Below, piece by piece: positions 33,360 through 45,326 of a DNA stretch of 56,570 nucleotides (the stretch's first letter is position 1; each line of letters starts with the position of its first letter). The notes beneath the pieces are model-generated. The model saw only the letters and a program-made list of their open reading frames with translations. It did no database searches and was not told the origin of the DNA. The stretch spans positions 1 through 56,570 of the forward strand of contig FMBT01000548.1 of assembly GCA_900095095.1 (NCBI GenBank), in the 5' to 3' direction. The stretch comes from Fragilariopsis cylindrus CCMP1102. Taxonomy: Eukaryota; Bacillariophyta; Bacillariophyceae; Bacillariales; Bacillariaceae. The translations under genes were made by a program, and so were the position numbers.

Positions 33360-34451
33360 ATAATGTAATAATGTTATGAAGTAGTATTATAAAAGAAAAG
33401 AGGAAAACATATTAAATAATATGTGTATCGTCGTCGTCGTCGTAACTCCCTCGTTTCGTAACTTATTAAAAATTTGAAGATTAGATGATGACGATAATAA
33501 TGATGAAGAAGAATTACCGGATGAAATTGGAAACAAAATATTTCAAATCAGAGCAGTAGCAGTAACAACAAGAACAACTAATATAAAAAAGAAAGGAAAA
33601 CAAAAATACTGTCACCATTATTTGAAAAAAAAATATCATAGCATTTATTAATGTATCGATGTGTAAAAAAACTAAAAGAGACTTTTACGTATTATACCCT
33701 AACAAAATCTTTGTACCAAAAAAAAAAACTAGCTAGCTAGCCATATCTGTTTATTATTCTCTCTCTCTCTTTCACGCCTGTTATATTAATTCTTTCTCGC
33801 TCGACCCTCGTCGCTCTTATTCTTTCTCTTTTTTCCCACTGTGTTGGTGGTTATATCTCTCTTGTCAAGTTTATATCGAGTTGCTGTTTGCTTTCGATTC
33901 CATCCCCTTCTCTCCCAAAATCTTAGATCGTGACGAGGGTAAAAATAAAAAAAATCTTCTCGCGCATTTTGAATTTAGCATTGCACGCGTGTTCCCAGTT
34001 TCGAAGTTTTAGACTGTACAGAGGCATCTACGACGGTAACATCGTCTCATCATCTTGTATCTTATACTGAAAGGAGTCCTTCAAATCATTGAATCCTCTA
34101 CGAACGACTGATAGTTCACTTTTTACAATAATGCCCTTGAAACAATGGATTTGTATTCCTAAATATATTCAGTTCCTGCGATAAACGTGTACAGTACTGT
34201 AATTCGAAATGAAAAGAAGCGTCTTCGATTTGGGGTACTTTTTGGTCGTCCTTATGATACTACAGTATAGACGCAAAGGAACTACAAGGTTCTAGCTAAT
34301 AACTAATACAGCTACAATTACAATTACGCGAAATGAAGAATTTATAATTATTGTATTTAGTATGTATTGCAATAATTGAACACTTGAAAACGTAACGCAC
34401 GTTATCTCTCGAAATATTTATAAACAGTTTTTGTGAAATTATTTTCGAAAC
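33360..34451. other. Intergenic between convergent genes
   Basis: About 1.1 kb, with no gene seen. AT-rich 3' flank of G-beta, a (CGT)n run near 33427-33443, pyrimidine stretches and a 12-bp palindrome at 34190. Confidence 0.55.
34190..34201. other. Perfect palindrome TACAGTACTGTA
   Basis: The longest clean example of a TACAGTA/TACTGTA-type motif that recurs in nearly every spacer of the window. Function unknown. Confidence 0.6.
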
Positions 34452-37400
34452 TTAAGCCTTAGGAGGAAGCATAAGAAGATTATCTACCAAGTGAATTATT
34501 CCTCCATTACATATTTCGATATCAGATTCAATTATCATTGGCAACTTATCATCTTGATTTCCAAGCCCTTTCTGATACAGGGGGGCGTCGTCCTCACAAA
34601 TAGTTACACTATCATCATCATTGCTCATCGTAATAGTAGCATTACAGTAGAGATCGGTCTTAAAGAGTTTCCGACCGAGCACGAAATGGTATAAAAGAAC
34701 ATCACTGAGATCGTCGCCTTCACGAAGTGATACATTTGGATCAGATTCAAATGCATCGTTCGTCGGTGCAAATATTGTCCACTCAGAAATAGCAAGGTCA
34801 CTGAGAGTTTCGTTTAGTCCAGTTCTTGTGATCGCATCACATAAGCCTGCCATGTAAGGTAATTGGCAGATAGTATCGGCTATGGAATATTGTAAAGAAA
34901 GCAGGCATCAGAACAAAGATGACCATTTGGAGCGTGTAAACTATCTTGCTGTTACTCAGTCACAAATCAATGACGACCGCAAGTTAACAATCAAAACGAC
35001 AACAAATGAAGGACTTACATATTGATTTACATAATTGCACTTCGGTTAAGGGTCCGCCATCAAACACTTCGCTTAAGGGTCCGCCATCAGTAAAAGATTC
35101 TAGTTCGTCGGCTTGCATACGTAATTCGTCATTTCTTCCTCGAAGTCCACCACGACCAAACTCCCACGTTATCTCTATCAACAGAGAAAAAATCCGTGAA
35201 ATTGTTGCTACCATACACCTCCACCTTCCATTCAAATAGATAATCGGGAAAGGAAGAGGGTGGGGCTCCACCTCCGCAGATACAGCAAGCATCTGTCACC
35301 TTTAATCCATCATAAGAATCAGTTTCAAACTTATCCAGTAATTCACATGCTTCATTGATACCATCATTACAGAGTAGTCCGTAATATCCATTCTCGCGAT
35401 CAATTTGCCCATCGGTACAAAAGCGCCGTAATAGAAAGTCTAAATTGAATTCACAATGTAGGACTTCATCAACTGTGTTATTACTAAAATCATCGGTTAA
35501 TTGCCATTGCCATTGACTTTTTCCGGAACAGCTATTAACATCTCCTTGTACTGTATCGAATATCTGAATAGACCATTCGCCCTATAATTTGTTTGGTAAT
35601 AGAAAATGAGAGTGGAGTAAGAGTAAGAGTTAGTATACAATAAAAGTTTGAAAAGGAATCAGATCCAGGCTATTGTCAGGATGTGTGTACGTACATTTGG
35701 ATTTTCACCCCGATGACGCACTGTAGTAAGTTTCATCCTAAAGAGAACGCGAAAGAAGTAAAATTTGAGTCAATAGTGCGGGAAGAGAACATGACAAGAG
35801 AGAACACGACGACGACGACCATATTACGCACCATTCATCAGTTTGATCTTCGGGCCGGAATCCCGGAGTAAGTACCGATACCATGCCACCTAGAGCATGA
35901 CAATAGAAACGTAACAGAAGAAGAAGAAAACGAAATTATGGCAGAAAAAATAGAGAAAATAGCGTCACAATGAGAAACATACGTTAAAATAAGGGGTGGA
36001 CGTGACCACGGACAAGTGCACGCATCCGCGTACATACCTGGAGACTTCAATTTAATTTGCAGATGTCCTCTTGACGTGTGATTCAATCGTAGGTAAATGA
36101 CAACATTTTCCGTTACAAATGGTAATCCACTATCGATTGTAACATTCGCTACGCTAATTTTCCCTTCACTATGATCAAATATTGGTAGATCCCCCGAACC
36201 TTGTCCTAGTAACATACGTTCTGGACCTAAGTTCGTATGAGTTACACTCATATTAACAGCTAAATCAGCATTAACAATACCGAATCCATACTTGTTGGAG
36301 TGTGATAGGTCTGCAGAATTTATAGCAAATGTTGGATCGTTTGGATCGTTTACAAGTTGTGCTGACCGTGCAAGAATATCTTGTACGTCGCGCCATCCAA
36401 GATCTGGATTTGCTTCAAGCATCAACGCCACAACTCCAGAAACAACTGGATAATGCAGATTCAGTGTAATAGCAACAACAAGAAGAAGACGTGACAAAAA
36501 ATATGTGTGAGCTCGTTGTAACGCCTCGTTTAACTTTTGAATGCACATGCCTTCCGGTATATTATACTTTAAATAGATAAATTACTAACCTGGAGCAGCA
36601 TATGATGTACCATCTCCAGCATCTGAACATTTTCCACCGCTTACAGCAGCAATTACTGTCGTATGAGATTCGTGGGGATCCCCACCGGGCCCTGCAATAA
36701 AGACGGATGCGCCTGGTGTTGAAGAGCCTGCTACAAAACCAGACTTACCCACAGACGCAACAGGGATCGTAAACCTTGTACTTGCACCATATGATTGAAA
36801 GTTTGTATCATCGCCGTCGCTATTTTCATTACCAGCAGCAAACACATAGATTATTCCCTTTCCATCTCGTCCCTCCGTACTGTATATTGGATAGAAAAAA
36901 GAAAGGAGTACATTGGCAAATTTTTGTTGGTAATCAAAATCCCACAAACAGACACAGACACAGACACACAATTCGAATTCGATACAAAGAATTAGATACA
37001 ATTGAGTTGGTTTTTACTTACACACCACGTGATAATGCTTCTCGTCCGGCCTCCTTTATATTTTTGAATTTACATTCTCCACCAGAGTTTGGGTAGTTTA
37101 TCTCTAAAATCAGATCTAAATATTCCACGCATGTTTTTTCTTCTTTCGTATAGTAAAAATCACAATGTTTTACAACTGAATTGACACAATCTTCTCCCAA
37201 CAAGCCTATTTCAATATCATTATCAATATCTACAGTATTTTGAAATAATGTACATATGTCACAAGGGAACAGAAGATATCCGTCGAAGGGTTTATATACA
37301 AATGGACATTCAGTAGTTAATGTTGGAACTACTGTTTGAACACCACTATCTTGAAGACTACGCTCAGGATCAAGTTCTGAGAGTTTGCCACAACCTTCGA

Positions 37401-38601
37401 TTGCCCAGGAATTCTGTGAAATATCCATTTGGTCTAATTTGTACGTTAATAATTCTGGAAATGTCATTATACTACCCTCAGAATGACATGATGACAATGT
37501 AACTTGTGGTGCAATACCTACACCACATACATCATTATTACCTGTAGCACCAACCAATGATGCTTTTATTTAAAAATTCAAAATGGAGAAAGAATAGATG
37601 AATTGAATAGAATCAGAGTTGGAATTGGAATGAACACAGTGAGTGGGAAATGGAATAAAATGGGATGGTAACGAATGAACTATCCCTTCTATCCTGTGGG
37701 TATGTGTATATTGTGTGTGTATGTATGTGCGTATTTTTTTCTATTCGTCTCTTTCCTTCGTATCTAGCTAGTATCTTCACTTACCAACAACTGTGCCATG
37801 TTTAGCACCCGGTTGAATGGGATCAACTCCACCCACATCTTCATCACATGATGCACTAACATCAATTCTACCAGCAAATTCTGGATGTGATGATTCAATG
37901 CCTTCATCATTTACACGAACTCGTACACCATTACCAAAATATCCACGTTGCCTTTTATTGTGAGTCAGGAAGTAGAAGAAAAAGAGAAGGACGAATAAGG
38001 TATAGAACTTTTTGTAGTTGTTGTTGCAGTAGTGAAAATTGCAGCAGCAGCAGCAGTCAAATCAAATCAAATCAAATCAAATCAAATACGAAACAAATAC
38101 GAAACAAAACGATATGAAACAAGAAAAACATACATACCATACAGGTTTAACCTTAATCATTTCAAATATCCAATTTTGTCCACCATACATTGGATCACTA
38201 AAGAAATTATCAGGTGCTGTACATGTTTCTTGTGTAAACTCTTCTTCTGTTTTACAACTGTATTCCTTATTAGGATAAAGTGCGTCGTATTTCGCTGATT
38301 TTTCGGATATAAATTCTGGTGTTGAAAAACATAATGAATCATATGTACACCAATAACATCCTTTTGAAATACAATTATAACAATCATAATGGAAACTTTC
38401 ACATACTAAAGGTGTTGGTTCAACAGTTCCTACTTCATCTGATGTGACTACTCCATCGACGCCTTCGTTGATGTCGGATGCAACAGGAAGAACTTCGTCC
38501 ATATCAGGTTCTTCTGCATTGACGACGAATAGGGGGTTGAGATTGGCGAGACCCAAACATAATAGAAAAAGGCAACATCGTCCGATCATGATCGTCCTCA
38601 T
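34452..38601 (-). CDS. Kexin-like proprotein convertase (S8B) with PSI-like, P and C-terminal FAS1 domains, 9 exons
   Basis: Exons: 38601-38138, 37951-37785, 37562-37022, 36879-36590, 36445-36038, 35888-35832, 35737-35695, about 35580-35019, 34879-34452; introns 94-222 bp. Domain order: signal peptide; Cys-rich PSI-like segment (YDCYNCISKGCYWC); subtilase core with Asp in VNDEGIE (about 37907), His in KHGTVVAS, oxyanion Asn in QNSWA, FAAGN, and Ser in GTSYAAP; P domain (NVTIDSGLPF, VSVLTPGF, VRHRGENPN, GEWSIQIFDT); Cys-rich linker (TDACCICGGG); FAS1 domain (FAPTNDAF, LLYHFVLG, NGGIIHLVDN). Kexins cleave precursors after dibasic sites in the secretory pathway, while FAS1 is an adhesion domain. 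A Cys-rich insertion of roughly 110 residues lies between the oxyanion Asn and the FAAGN strand. Frame slips occur near 35580 (G run) and in the 35160-35200 area. No membrane span follows FAS1, so the product is probably secreted or wall-bound. Confidence 0.85.
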
Positions 38602-39202
38602 CTTAACAAATAGTTGGATTTATTTTGTAGAGGAAGAGATGACAACAACAACATTAACAGTAGACTACTGTAATAGTCAAATCAAAATGTTTTGTGTGTG
38701 AGGTAAGAGATTGGGATACTGAATACCGTTAGTGATGTTGAAGACTTGCTTATTTGAAGAACGTTCTGTTGCTTGTGCAAATATAAATATTGTGTACAAC
38801 ATGCACACATACCTGATGTGCAGTACAGTATGTCGATTTGTGTACTTGTGCTGCTCTTCACATCATCGTCATCATCATCGCCTCGACAACTTAGGCCAAA
38901 GATTTAATTCTTCGCCTTGTTTCGCGATTTGTCTGTCACTGAGTACGTGTTTGCTTACAGTATGTGTTTGAAAATCGGGGGTTAAACCGACGTTGAGGTT
39001 TCATTCGATTCATTCGATTCATTCGATCCATTGTTCCATAGTACGGTATGATTGTTAGGTGAAATCAATCCGACACCTATCCTGGGAGCATGCCCTATCT
39101 TCTCCTAACTACTACACAATTATGCTAAAGAAGATAAAAATCATCATTCTTGTGATGTTATATCTTGTGATTTCTCACTGTGTTCAACAAGGGAATGATA
39201 CT

Positions 39203-39223
39203 TATATATATATATATATATAT
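39203..39223 (+). repeat. (TA)10 microsatellite
   Basis: About ten uninterrupted TA units. Confidence 0.95.
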
Positions 39224-39706
39224 GGTTTGATAGGTTCATTTTGCACATTCTGTGATAATGTGCCTAAAAATATGGTGTGTTGGATAAAATATTGTTCTTC
39301 CCAACCATGAGCAGATGGGTTCATGTTCCACCAAACTTCTGAGAGGAGACTATGTTCCAGCTTTTATAGGGGGCAGGTTCTCGTCCAATGTGAAGTTCTA
39401 CTGGATCTCACTCGATACCTTGCGAAGAGGAAAATTATTTCCAGGTGAGATAATTTAAAGGAATAGATCATTACATTAACACGGCAGTAGGAATTCAATC
39501 AACAGTATATCCATTGATGATATCCATCTATCTAATACAAACTTACCAGACAAACTGAAGATCTGTACGCTTAATTGGGAGGAAGAGGTGTGGTTTAATT
39601 TAATTTTATGAATAACAAAAATATGATAAGATTATACTGCAGTACTCTTTTTTGCTATTATGCCATGTATGTTTCTAATCAATGAGGCTCTGATTTGAGA
39701 GCGAGG

Positions 39707-39730
39707 GAGAGAGAGAGAGAGAGAGAGAGA
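39707..39730 (+). repeat. (GA)12 microsatellite
   Basis: About twelve GA units preceded by GCGAGG. Confidence 0.95.
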
Positions 39731-40184
39731 TCAATCCTTGTCTCTATTAAGTTATGCTGAGCTCGCAAGCATGGCAAGACATGACAGGGTCAAGTTCCGG
39801 ATAAGACGTGACTCGCAGAATCGTAACATTTTGAAAAATCAAAGCACAAGCTATTGCGAGAGCAAAGTAGTAACTTTTTATGGAAGCTCTATAGGCAATT
39901 CAAATAAACGTCGTTCGTAATATTTTGGATATAACAACACTAACGATGATAGTAAAATTATGCTTAATAGATTATGTCAAAAATGATAAATAATAGTACT
40001 GTTTATAATTTAAGAATTTACTCTCTCTATAAATTTTGTTGTATACGCCTTTTTGTTCTGCCAATTTTTTTCTTTTGTTTTGTTTTTGTACTATATTTAA
40101 TACGCTAGTTTCCCGTCATTATAATTGGAAATGTTGCTGCGGTTGATGATGAACGATCACTACCTTTGTTTTGGTTGTGGATTG

Positions 40185-41981
40185 TTATTCATTATTACTA
40201 TCGCCGCCGCCGCCAACACCACCATAACGATTAACAGACGATGACGATGATGCTAAAGTGGTGTGTGCAAGTAATGGAGATGTTTCAGCAGGAAGAGTAA
40301 CAGCAGAAAATAACGATAATGATGATGCTGCTGATGGGGATGGGGATGATGAAGGCTTATTATAATTTTTACTACCTGAATGGTCTTGTCTTAAATACGA
40401 ATGTAAAGGTGGTGTTCTTCTACCCGATGCTGATGGTTGTTGCGGTTGCTGTTGATTCGGATTATCATCATTATTATTACTATTATTACTGTTGTTGTTG
40501 TTGTTACTACTTCCACTTTTCGAATTATTTGTTATAACTTTTTTCGGATGTATCATAATTAAAATTAATATACTAGGTAACCATTCTAGTGTACCATATT
40601 GGAACCACCAGTATGGACCACCAGAATGCATCGCTGCTGATCCATCACCTGTACTTTGTACGACTTTACGTGCAAAGCAAAATGTACGTCCTGCAAATAC
40701 CAATAGACATATAATTGTACATAATCCTAATCGGATTGCTAGTGGATCTTTATAATATTTTGTTGCGGTTGATGATGTTGATGGTGATGAATCAGCGCTA
40801 CCACTACCCCTACTACCTCTACCTAATCCTGGTAATAATAAACCAAGTAATCGTGGACAGTAATATAATCCTGTACCTAACAAAGTTGCATATACACAAC
40901 ATAATAATGCATATAATAAAACAGCTGCTGCAATTCTTCGAAATACAGTAAATGTTGTAATAAGTAAGGCATAAACAGTATATGCAGTAATTTGTATTAC
41001 AGTATCAATTGTTGCAACTGGTTTGTATGTACTATTCGTACTGTTGCTATTACCCCCATTGCCACTGCTACCCCCACCACTACCACCCCCTGATGATGAT
41101 GACATTGTTATACCTTCACCACCAATATTTGGATTTGGATTTGTACCTAATGCGACACCAACTAATTGTACAAAAAATGATACCAGCCACATCCAGGCTG
41201 TGGCATATGCCATTACTGGGAATGTATCAGCAATTAATTGTACCCATAATGGGTCACTATAAATTTGTATTGGTATAGCAATTGTCCGTGATAACATCGC
41301 AAATAATAATAATCGACGGAATGTGGCACGTGATATATCACCAGAGGATACAGCTTGTTCGTCCCCTAAATTACCTGGATTACTAGATGAATTAATAGAA
41401 GCGGATGATTTACTGGTGGACATTCGTCCGGAACTACTAGTACCAGCACGACTGGATGCTCTTATTAATCTACCACTTTTGGATAATGTGGATGTTCTAC
41501 CACCACTTAGTCCAGCAATACTACCATATTCAGGATCAGGACTATGTTTATTATTGAATCTATAACTATTTCTGTTACTACTACTCGATGACGATGAGGA
41601 TTTATTATTGTTATTATTATGACTAGAGGATTGAACATATTTTAACCATTTTCTTTCTAAATGCATTTGATATACTCCAAATAAAACAGAACAAACAAAG
41701 ACTCCCCATAGAATTGACCACGATACAATATGATAATGTTCGGGTGTAACACGTATTGAAAATGTGGCACTTAATGTAGAATTTCCTCCTTCATGTTTAT
41801 GTTTATAATATGCATTATAATCATCGTCGTCATCATTTTCTTTTACGGCATTCACTATATTGGCATCTTTTTTCTCCTCCGCAACTGCTATTGCCTCTAC
41901 TAATGACGACGCTATCACTATAGCTAATGCGACTGTTAAGCCCAACGACGTCGTTGTCAAGATTTTTTTATTCTTCCTCAT
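40185..41981 (-). CDS. Seven-transmembrane protein resembling THH1/TOM1/TOM3 family
   Basis: An intact 598-residue frame, no introns. A signal peptide (about 9-33) is followed by an acidic luminal stretch and spans near 84-105, 220-240, 250-278, 326-347, 350-385, 415-437 and 457-477. The last span, EWLPSILILIMIHPKK, matches the closing motif of the plant THH1/TOM1/TOM3 family (E-LPS-L-LFIL followed by basic residues). The segment LIADTFPVMAYATAWMWLV resembles that family's third span. Plant members are tonoplast or endomembrane proteins. Two Ser/Asn/Gly-rich loops (about 117-205 and 285-320) are inserted between spans and the C-terminus is long and low-complexity. The family call rests on topology and two motifs only; another 7-TM family is possible. 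Confidence 0.55.
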   Translation of the reverse strand: MRKNKKILTTTSLGLTVALAIVIASSLVEAIAVAEEKKDANIVNAVKENDDDDDYNAYYKHKHEGGNSTLSATFSIRVTPEHYHIVSWSILWGVFVCSVLFGVYQMHLERKWLKYVQSSSHNNNNNKSSSSSSSSNRNSYRFNNKHSPDPEYGSIAGLSGGRTSTLSKSGRLIRASSRAGTSSSGRMSTSKSSASINSSSNPGNLGDEQAVSSGDISRATFRRLLLFAMLSRTIAIPIQIYSDPLWVQLIADTFPVMAYATAWMWLVSFFVQLVGVALGTNPNPNIGGEGITMSSSSGGGSGGGSSGNGGNSNSTNSTYKPVATIDTVIQITAYTVYALLITTFTVFRRIAAAVLLYALLCCVYATLLGTGLYYCPRLLGLLLPGLGRGSRGSGSADSSPSTSSTATKYYKDPLAIRLGLCTIICLLVFAGRTFCFARKVVQSTGDGSAAMHSGGPYWWFQYGTLEWLPSILILIMIHPKKVITNNSKSGSSNNNNNSNNSNNNDDNPNQQQPQQPSASGRRTPPLHSYLRQDHSGSKNYNKPSSSPSPSAASSLSLFSAVTLPAETSPLLAHTTLASSSSSVNRYGGVGGGGDSNNE

Positions 41982-43031
41982 TTCGTTCCTGTATCGTGGT
42001 CCTAATGTTGATGTTGATGTGGCGAATTGGAAACGAGACTTGACAACGCCAACGCCAACAAGCCGTAATAAACTTTTTGCCGAAACGTTTCCTCTTTTTT
42101 ATTGTGGCTTGACCCGAGTAAGTAACACCAGGATTTCCTTGCTTTGTCTAAATTCCTTTTCTGCTTCTGATCTTTTGTAGGTGATGTTCCTCTGCCTTAG
42201 CCTTGGCGTCGTTAATACAGCCTACTTATACTGTACGTTGCCAATAGGAGGGACTGAATTTTGTTTTGTTTTTAAATGTTACGCAGTACCGGTATGATGG
42301 TTATGTGTCGAGATTCGCCGAGCAAATTCCAACAGTATGTTGTGATGTGATTTTATGCTCTTGCTTTGTAGACGCACGCGCGACGTCAGCTGTTCAACAT
42401 CAATGATTCAAAAATAGTATCGTGCGACTTGATTGTTGGTGGGTCACGAGTAATTATACGGACTGTCGAACAGCAGACTAGTCCATATCGCGCTTCAGTA
42501 TTCCAGTACCATGTTGAGAGCACAATTCAAAAATAAAACACGACTGACTCAGCGCTATTCCAGTACCATGTTGAGAGCACGATTCAAATATCACACGAAT
42601 GAAAAAGCACAATTCAAGTCTCGCATCAAGGAGTATAAGTAAGTACGATTTGATTTTCGAAAAATAGAACTTCGAAGACTACTTCAAATAAAAAGAGAAG
42701 CAAATGGAAAGAATTTGAAATTGCAGTTGTCATTGTTTTTGTGCACGTTCGTTCGTTCGCCTTTCTCTCCATTGATACAACGACTGAGTGATGGAGTTTA
42801 TCATTGCTGACAAGCAAAAAACTGAATTTCTTCTCTAAAAGTTCAACGAACACATCATTCGCTCACAAAACAATTCCAAAAATACAAACATTTTACAAAA
42901 CACACACGAAAGGAAAGACCAGCTAGGCAAAACTAACTACAACGTGGGTATAAAGAAAGTTAAAACACAAAAACCAAATAAATAAATAAACAAACAAATA
43001 AACTAACTAGAAAAGCAGCTACTGTACCATC
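41982..43031. other. Intergenic between divergent genes
   Basis: About 1 kb without a gene. It holds a direct repeat at 42499-42533 and 42556-42590 (TATTCCAGTACCATGTTGAG followed by AGCAC-ATTCAAA), offset 57 bp. Confidence 0.55.
42499..42590 (+). repeat. 57-bp-offset direct repeat
   Basis: A 35-bp block occurs twice with one mismatch (CACAATTC versus CACGATTC). A weaker third AGCACAATTCAA lies at 42606. Confidence 0.8.
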
Positions 43032-43841
43032 ATGATTTCTCCACCATTATTCGGATATCACAATGATAACGAATTTTCTCGTTACCACCAACAGCAACAA
43101 CAACAACAACGACGTAGACCGCAACCACAACAACAACAACAACGTCAATCATCACGAAACCAGGAACGTCTCGTGCAATTGCAAGATGGTAGAGTTGTTA
43201 CCGAAGAACAATATCTTCGTATGAAAGCCCATCATGAAAAGCAGGAACATCAACAATTTCAGCGTCAACGACGTTTCGAATTGGAACGACGACAACAAGA
43301 AAAACAACAACAACAGCAAAGATTACAACATCAACATGAAATTGAAATACGTACTAGTTATAGAAGTATCGATGAGGAAGAAACAAGACGAAGGCGTAGA
43401 CGACAATTCCAGCAGCAACAAATGGAATTGGAGACGGAAGAAGAAGAAAAATCGAATGAGTACGAAAGTGAAGAAAATGTAAATGAATTACGAACTCTTC
43501 GTGGTGGTAATGGTCGTCTGTACTACGTGAAGGATCCATTATACGACGGACGTCAACAACAGCAACAGCAAGAACGAAACCAGCAGCAGCAGCAGCAAAA
43601 ACGTCATCCAAAGCAACAACGACCACAACAACGAAAGAATCATCAGCAACAACAGCAACAACTATACGACGAGGCCGACAATGATGAATTGGATGCTTTT
43701 ATTCTGGATGATTCTTTTATTCTGGAAGATGCTTCGGATAGTGAATATGAAAATGAAGACTATAATTCACCATGGAGGAATCGTCGTCCATCATCAGGAA
43801 AATGGATTGAACCTGTGGAAAGTTATGTGGTGGCTGCATGA
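43032..43841 (+). CDS. Gln-rich coiled-coil protein, unknown function
   Basis: A 269-residue single-exon protein with no recognised domain. Gln runs of 5-8 residues alternate with Arg-rich segments. One ordered piece, LVQLQDGRVVTEEQYLRMK at about 47-65, and a second, LRTLRGGNGRLYYVKDP at about 153-169, look conserved rather than repetitive. Residues 60-145 have heptad-like Glu/Arg/Gln spacing suggesting a coiled coil. The C-terminus is acidic (DELDAFILDDSFILED) and ends in a short ordered tail. No signal peptide, so nuclear or cytosolic. The ATG at 43032 is the first in frame. Expression is plausible given the balanced, unbroken frame. Confidence 0.6.
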   Translation: MISPPLFGYHNDNEFSRYHQQQQQQQRRRPQPQQQQQRQSSRNQERLVQLQDGRVVTEEQYLRMKAHHEKQEHQQFQRQRRFELERRQQEKQQQQQRLQHQHEIEIRTSYRSIDEEETRRRRRRQFQQQQMELETEEEEKSNEYESEENVNELRTLRGGNGRLYYVKDPLYDGRQQQQQQERNQQQQQQKRHPKQQRPQQRKNHQQQQQQLYDEADNDELDAFILDDSFILEDASDSEYENEDYNSPWRNRRPSSGKWIEPVESYVVAA

Positions 43842-44193
43842 AAAGTTTTGCTTATAGAAAGTAAAAAAGTTGTTCAGTAGAGAGAAAGAAACAATAAAAA
43901 TTCGAAAATATACATTGTATAGAATGTAAAAACAAGATACACATTGAGAACCCGAAAGTAATGATAGGTAGAACAAACGTAATACTTTATAGAAAAATAG
44001 ATATTATACATGTTTCAATTTCGTATATCGTAGAAAATTAAATCTTAGTACATAGTGTGATTGTTGTCATGTTTGTTGTCGACAGGACTTTTTCATAAAG
44101 AGGAAGCAGCTTACGCTCACAGCGATTTACGCTCCACTCCTTTCAAGTCGTAACAGAAAAATAGTTTAGCTTGCGTCACTAGATGCCTACCTG

Positions 44194-44216
44194 TCGTAAC
44201 GTAACGTAACGTAACC
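44194..44216 (+). repeat. (CGTAA)4 tandem
   Basis: Four perfect CGTAA pentamers followed by CCCAACG. Confidence 0.9.
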
Positions 44217-44420
44217 CAACGCTAAGATTTTTGTAAATCTATATTTTGTTAACAGAAAAAAAAATCAACGACGCATAGTAGGGGGAAAATAATTTTACAT
44301 AGGGTCCTTATTTTTGTCAATCCTCGCTTGGTAGTCGCGTTCTCGTAATACCTGAGTATCATTAAAATATCACTAAAAACCCATGCTTTTTGCTGCCTTG
44401 ATATGAAAGAGAAAACAAAA

Positions 44421-44500
44421 TGAGAACACTGAAATGAGAACACTGAAATGAGAAGTGTAACACTGAAATGAGAAGTGTAACACTGAAGTGAGAAGTGTGA
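44421..44500 (+). repeat. Short tandem repeat, 13/20-bp units
   Basis: Two GAACACTGAAAT units are followed by three GAGAAGTGTAACACTGAAAT-type 20-bp units, the last with GAAGT in place of GAAAT. Confidence 0.9.
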
Positions 44501-45326
44501 ATGTATCACACACATAAAATGAAGAACAATTGCATACAGAAAGGAACACAATTGTATTCGTAAAGAGCAGTATAGTGTAAAGAGGAAATAAGAGGAAATA
44601 ACATACAATACATTCGATAGAAATAGGTTTACACAGGTACAGGTAATGCAAATCGTGAATACTTAATCGTAGTTCAATACAAAAACAATACAAATTCGTA
44701 TTTTTAATCGTACTATAATGAATACGATACAAACGAAGTTAATGTAATGTCTATTAACTCGAATAGTAAAAAGAACAAGTCGGAAAATGAAATCGGCAGA
44801 TCACACGTTGATCACATCATGATTCCTTTTCTATTTATTTCAACACATCTTTTGCCGTACACATCAAGATACCGGTGCAATAATACTGTACAAAATAATC
44901 AGAACCAAAAAAAAAGCATCCTTCTTTTCATAAAATCCAAAATACAGAACTATCAAAACTAATTTGTACAAATTAACAAACATAATCAACATAATAATAA
45001 TGTAAGTTCTATTCGAATTGATTACGATATTGAAATCGCTATGCTATGTTGCACAATTATGTGGTTTAGAATAATAACAATAAGAATAACAATAAGATGA
45101 TTATTCCTGTACGTTGTTTTACATGTGGCGGTATACCATGTGAAATCACAATTACAGATTGATTGATTTGCCGATACATCGACGATGAAATGATGGCATA
45201 CACAACTGAACGCAATAATGATAATGATGATAAAACGAAGACATGATATACTCATTTTATTTGCTTCCTTATCTTTTCCAACACATGTTCCACCGCCTGC
45301 TATACCATACAAATCGTGATCAGATC

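Larger units (their letters stand above)
38602..40184. other. Intergenic, about 1.6 kb, with microsatellites
   Basis: No coding support. Contains (TA)n at 39203-39223, (GA)n at 39707-39730, an ATTCGATTC tandem near 39004-39029 and a TACAGTA motif near 38823. Confidence 0.55.
43842..45326. other. Intergenic, about 1.5 kb
   Basis: No gene seen. Contains a CGTAA pentamer tandem (about 44194-44216) and a 20-bp tandem repeat at 44421-44500. Confidence 0.55.

Noticed and set aside
27701..38601. A demonstrated peptide-pheromone locus
   Set aside because: Attractive by analogy with yeast, but no precursor, receptor or G-alpha is present here, so it is listed only as an inference.
42626..42853. Minus-strand 75-residue frame between the 7-TM and Gln-rich genes
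   Set aside because: Short, AT-biased, no conserved features, and no upstream splice partner.
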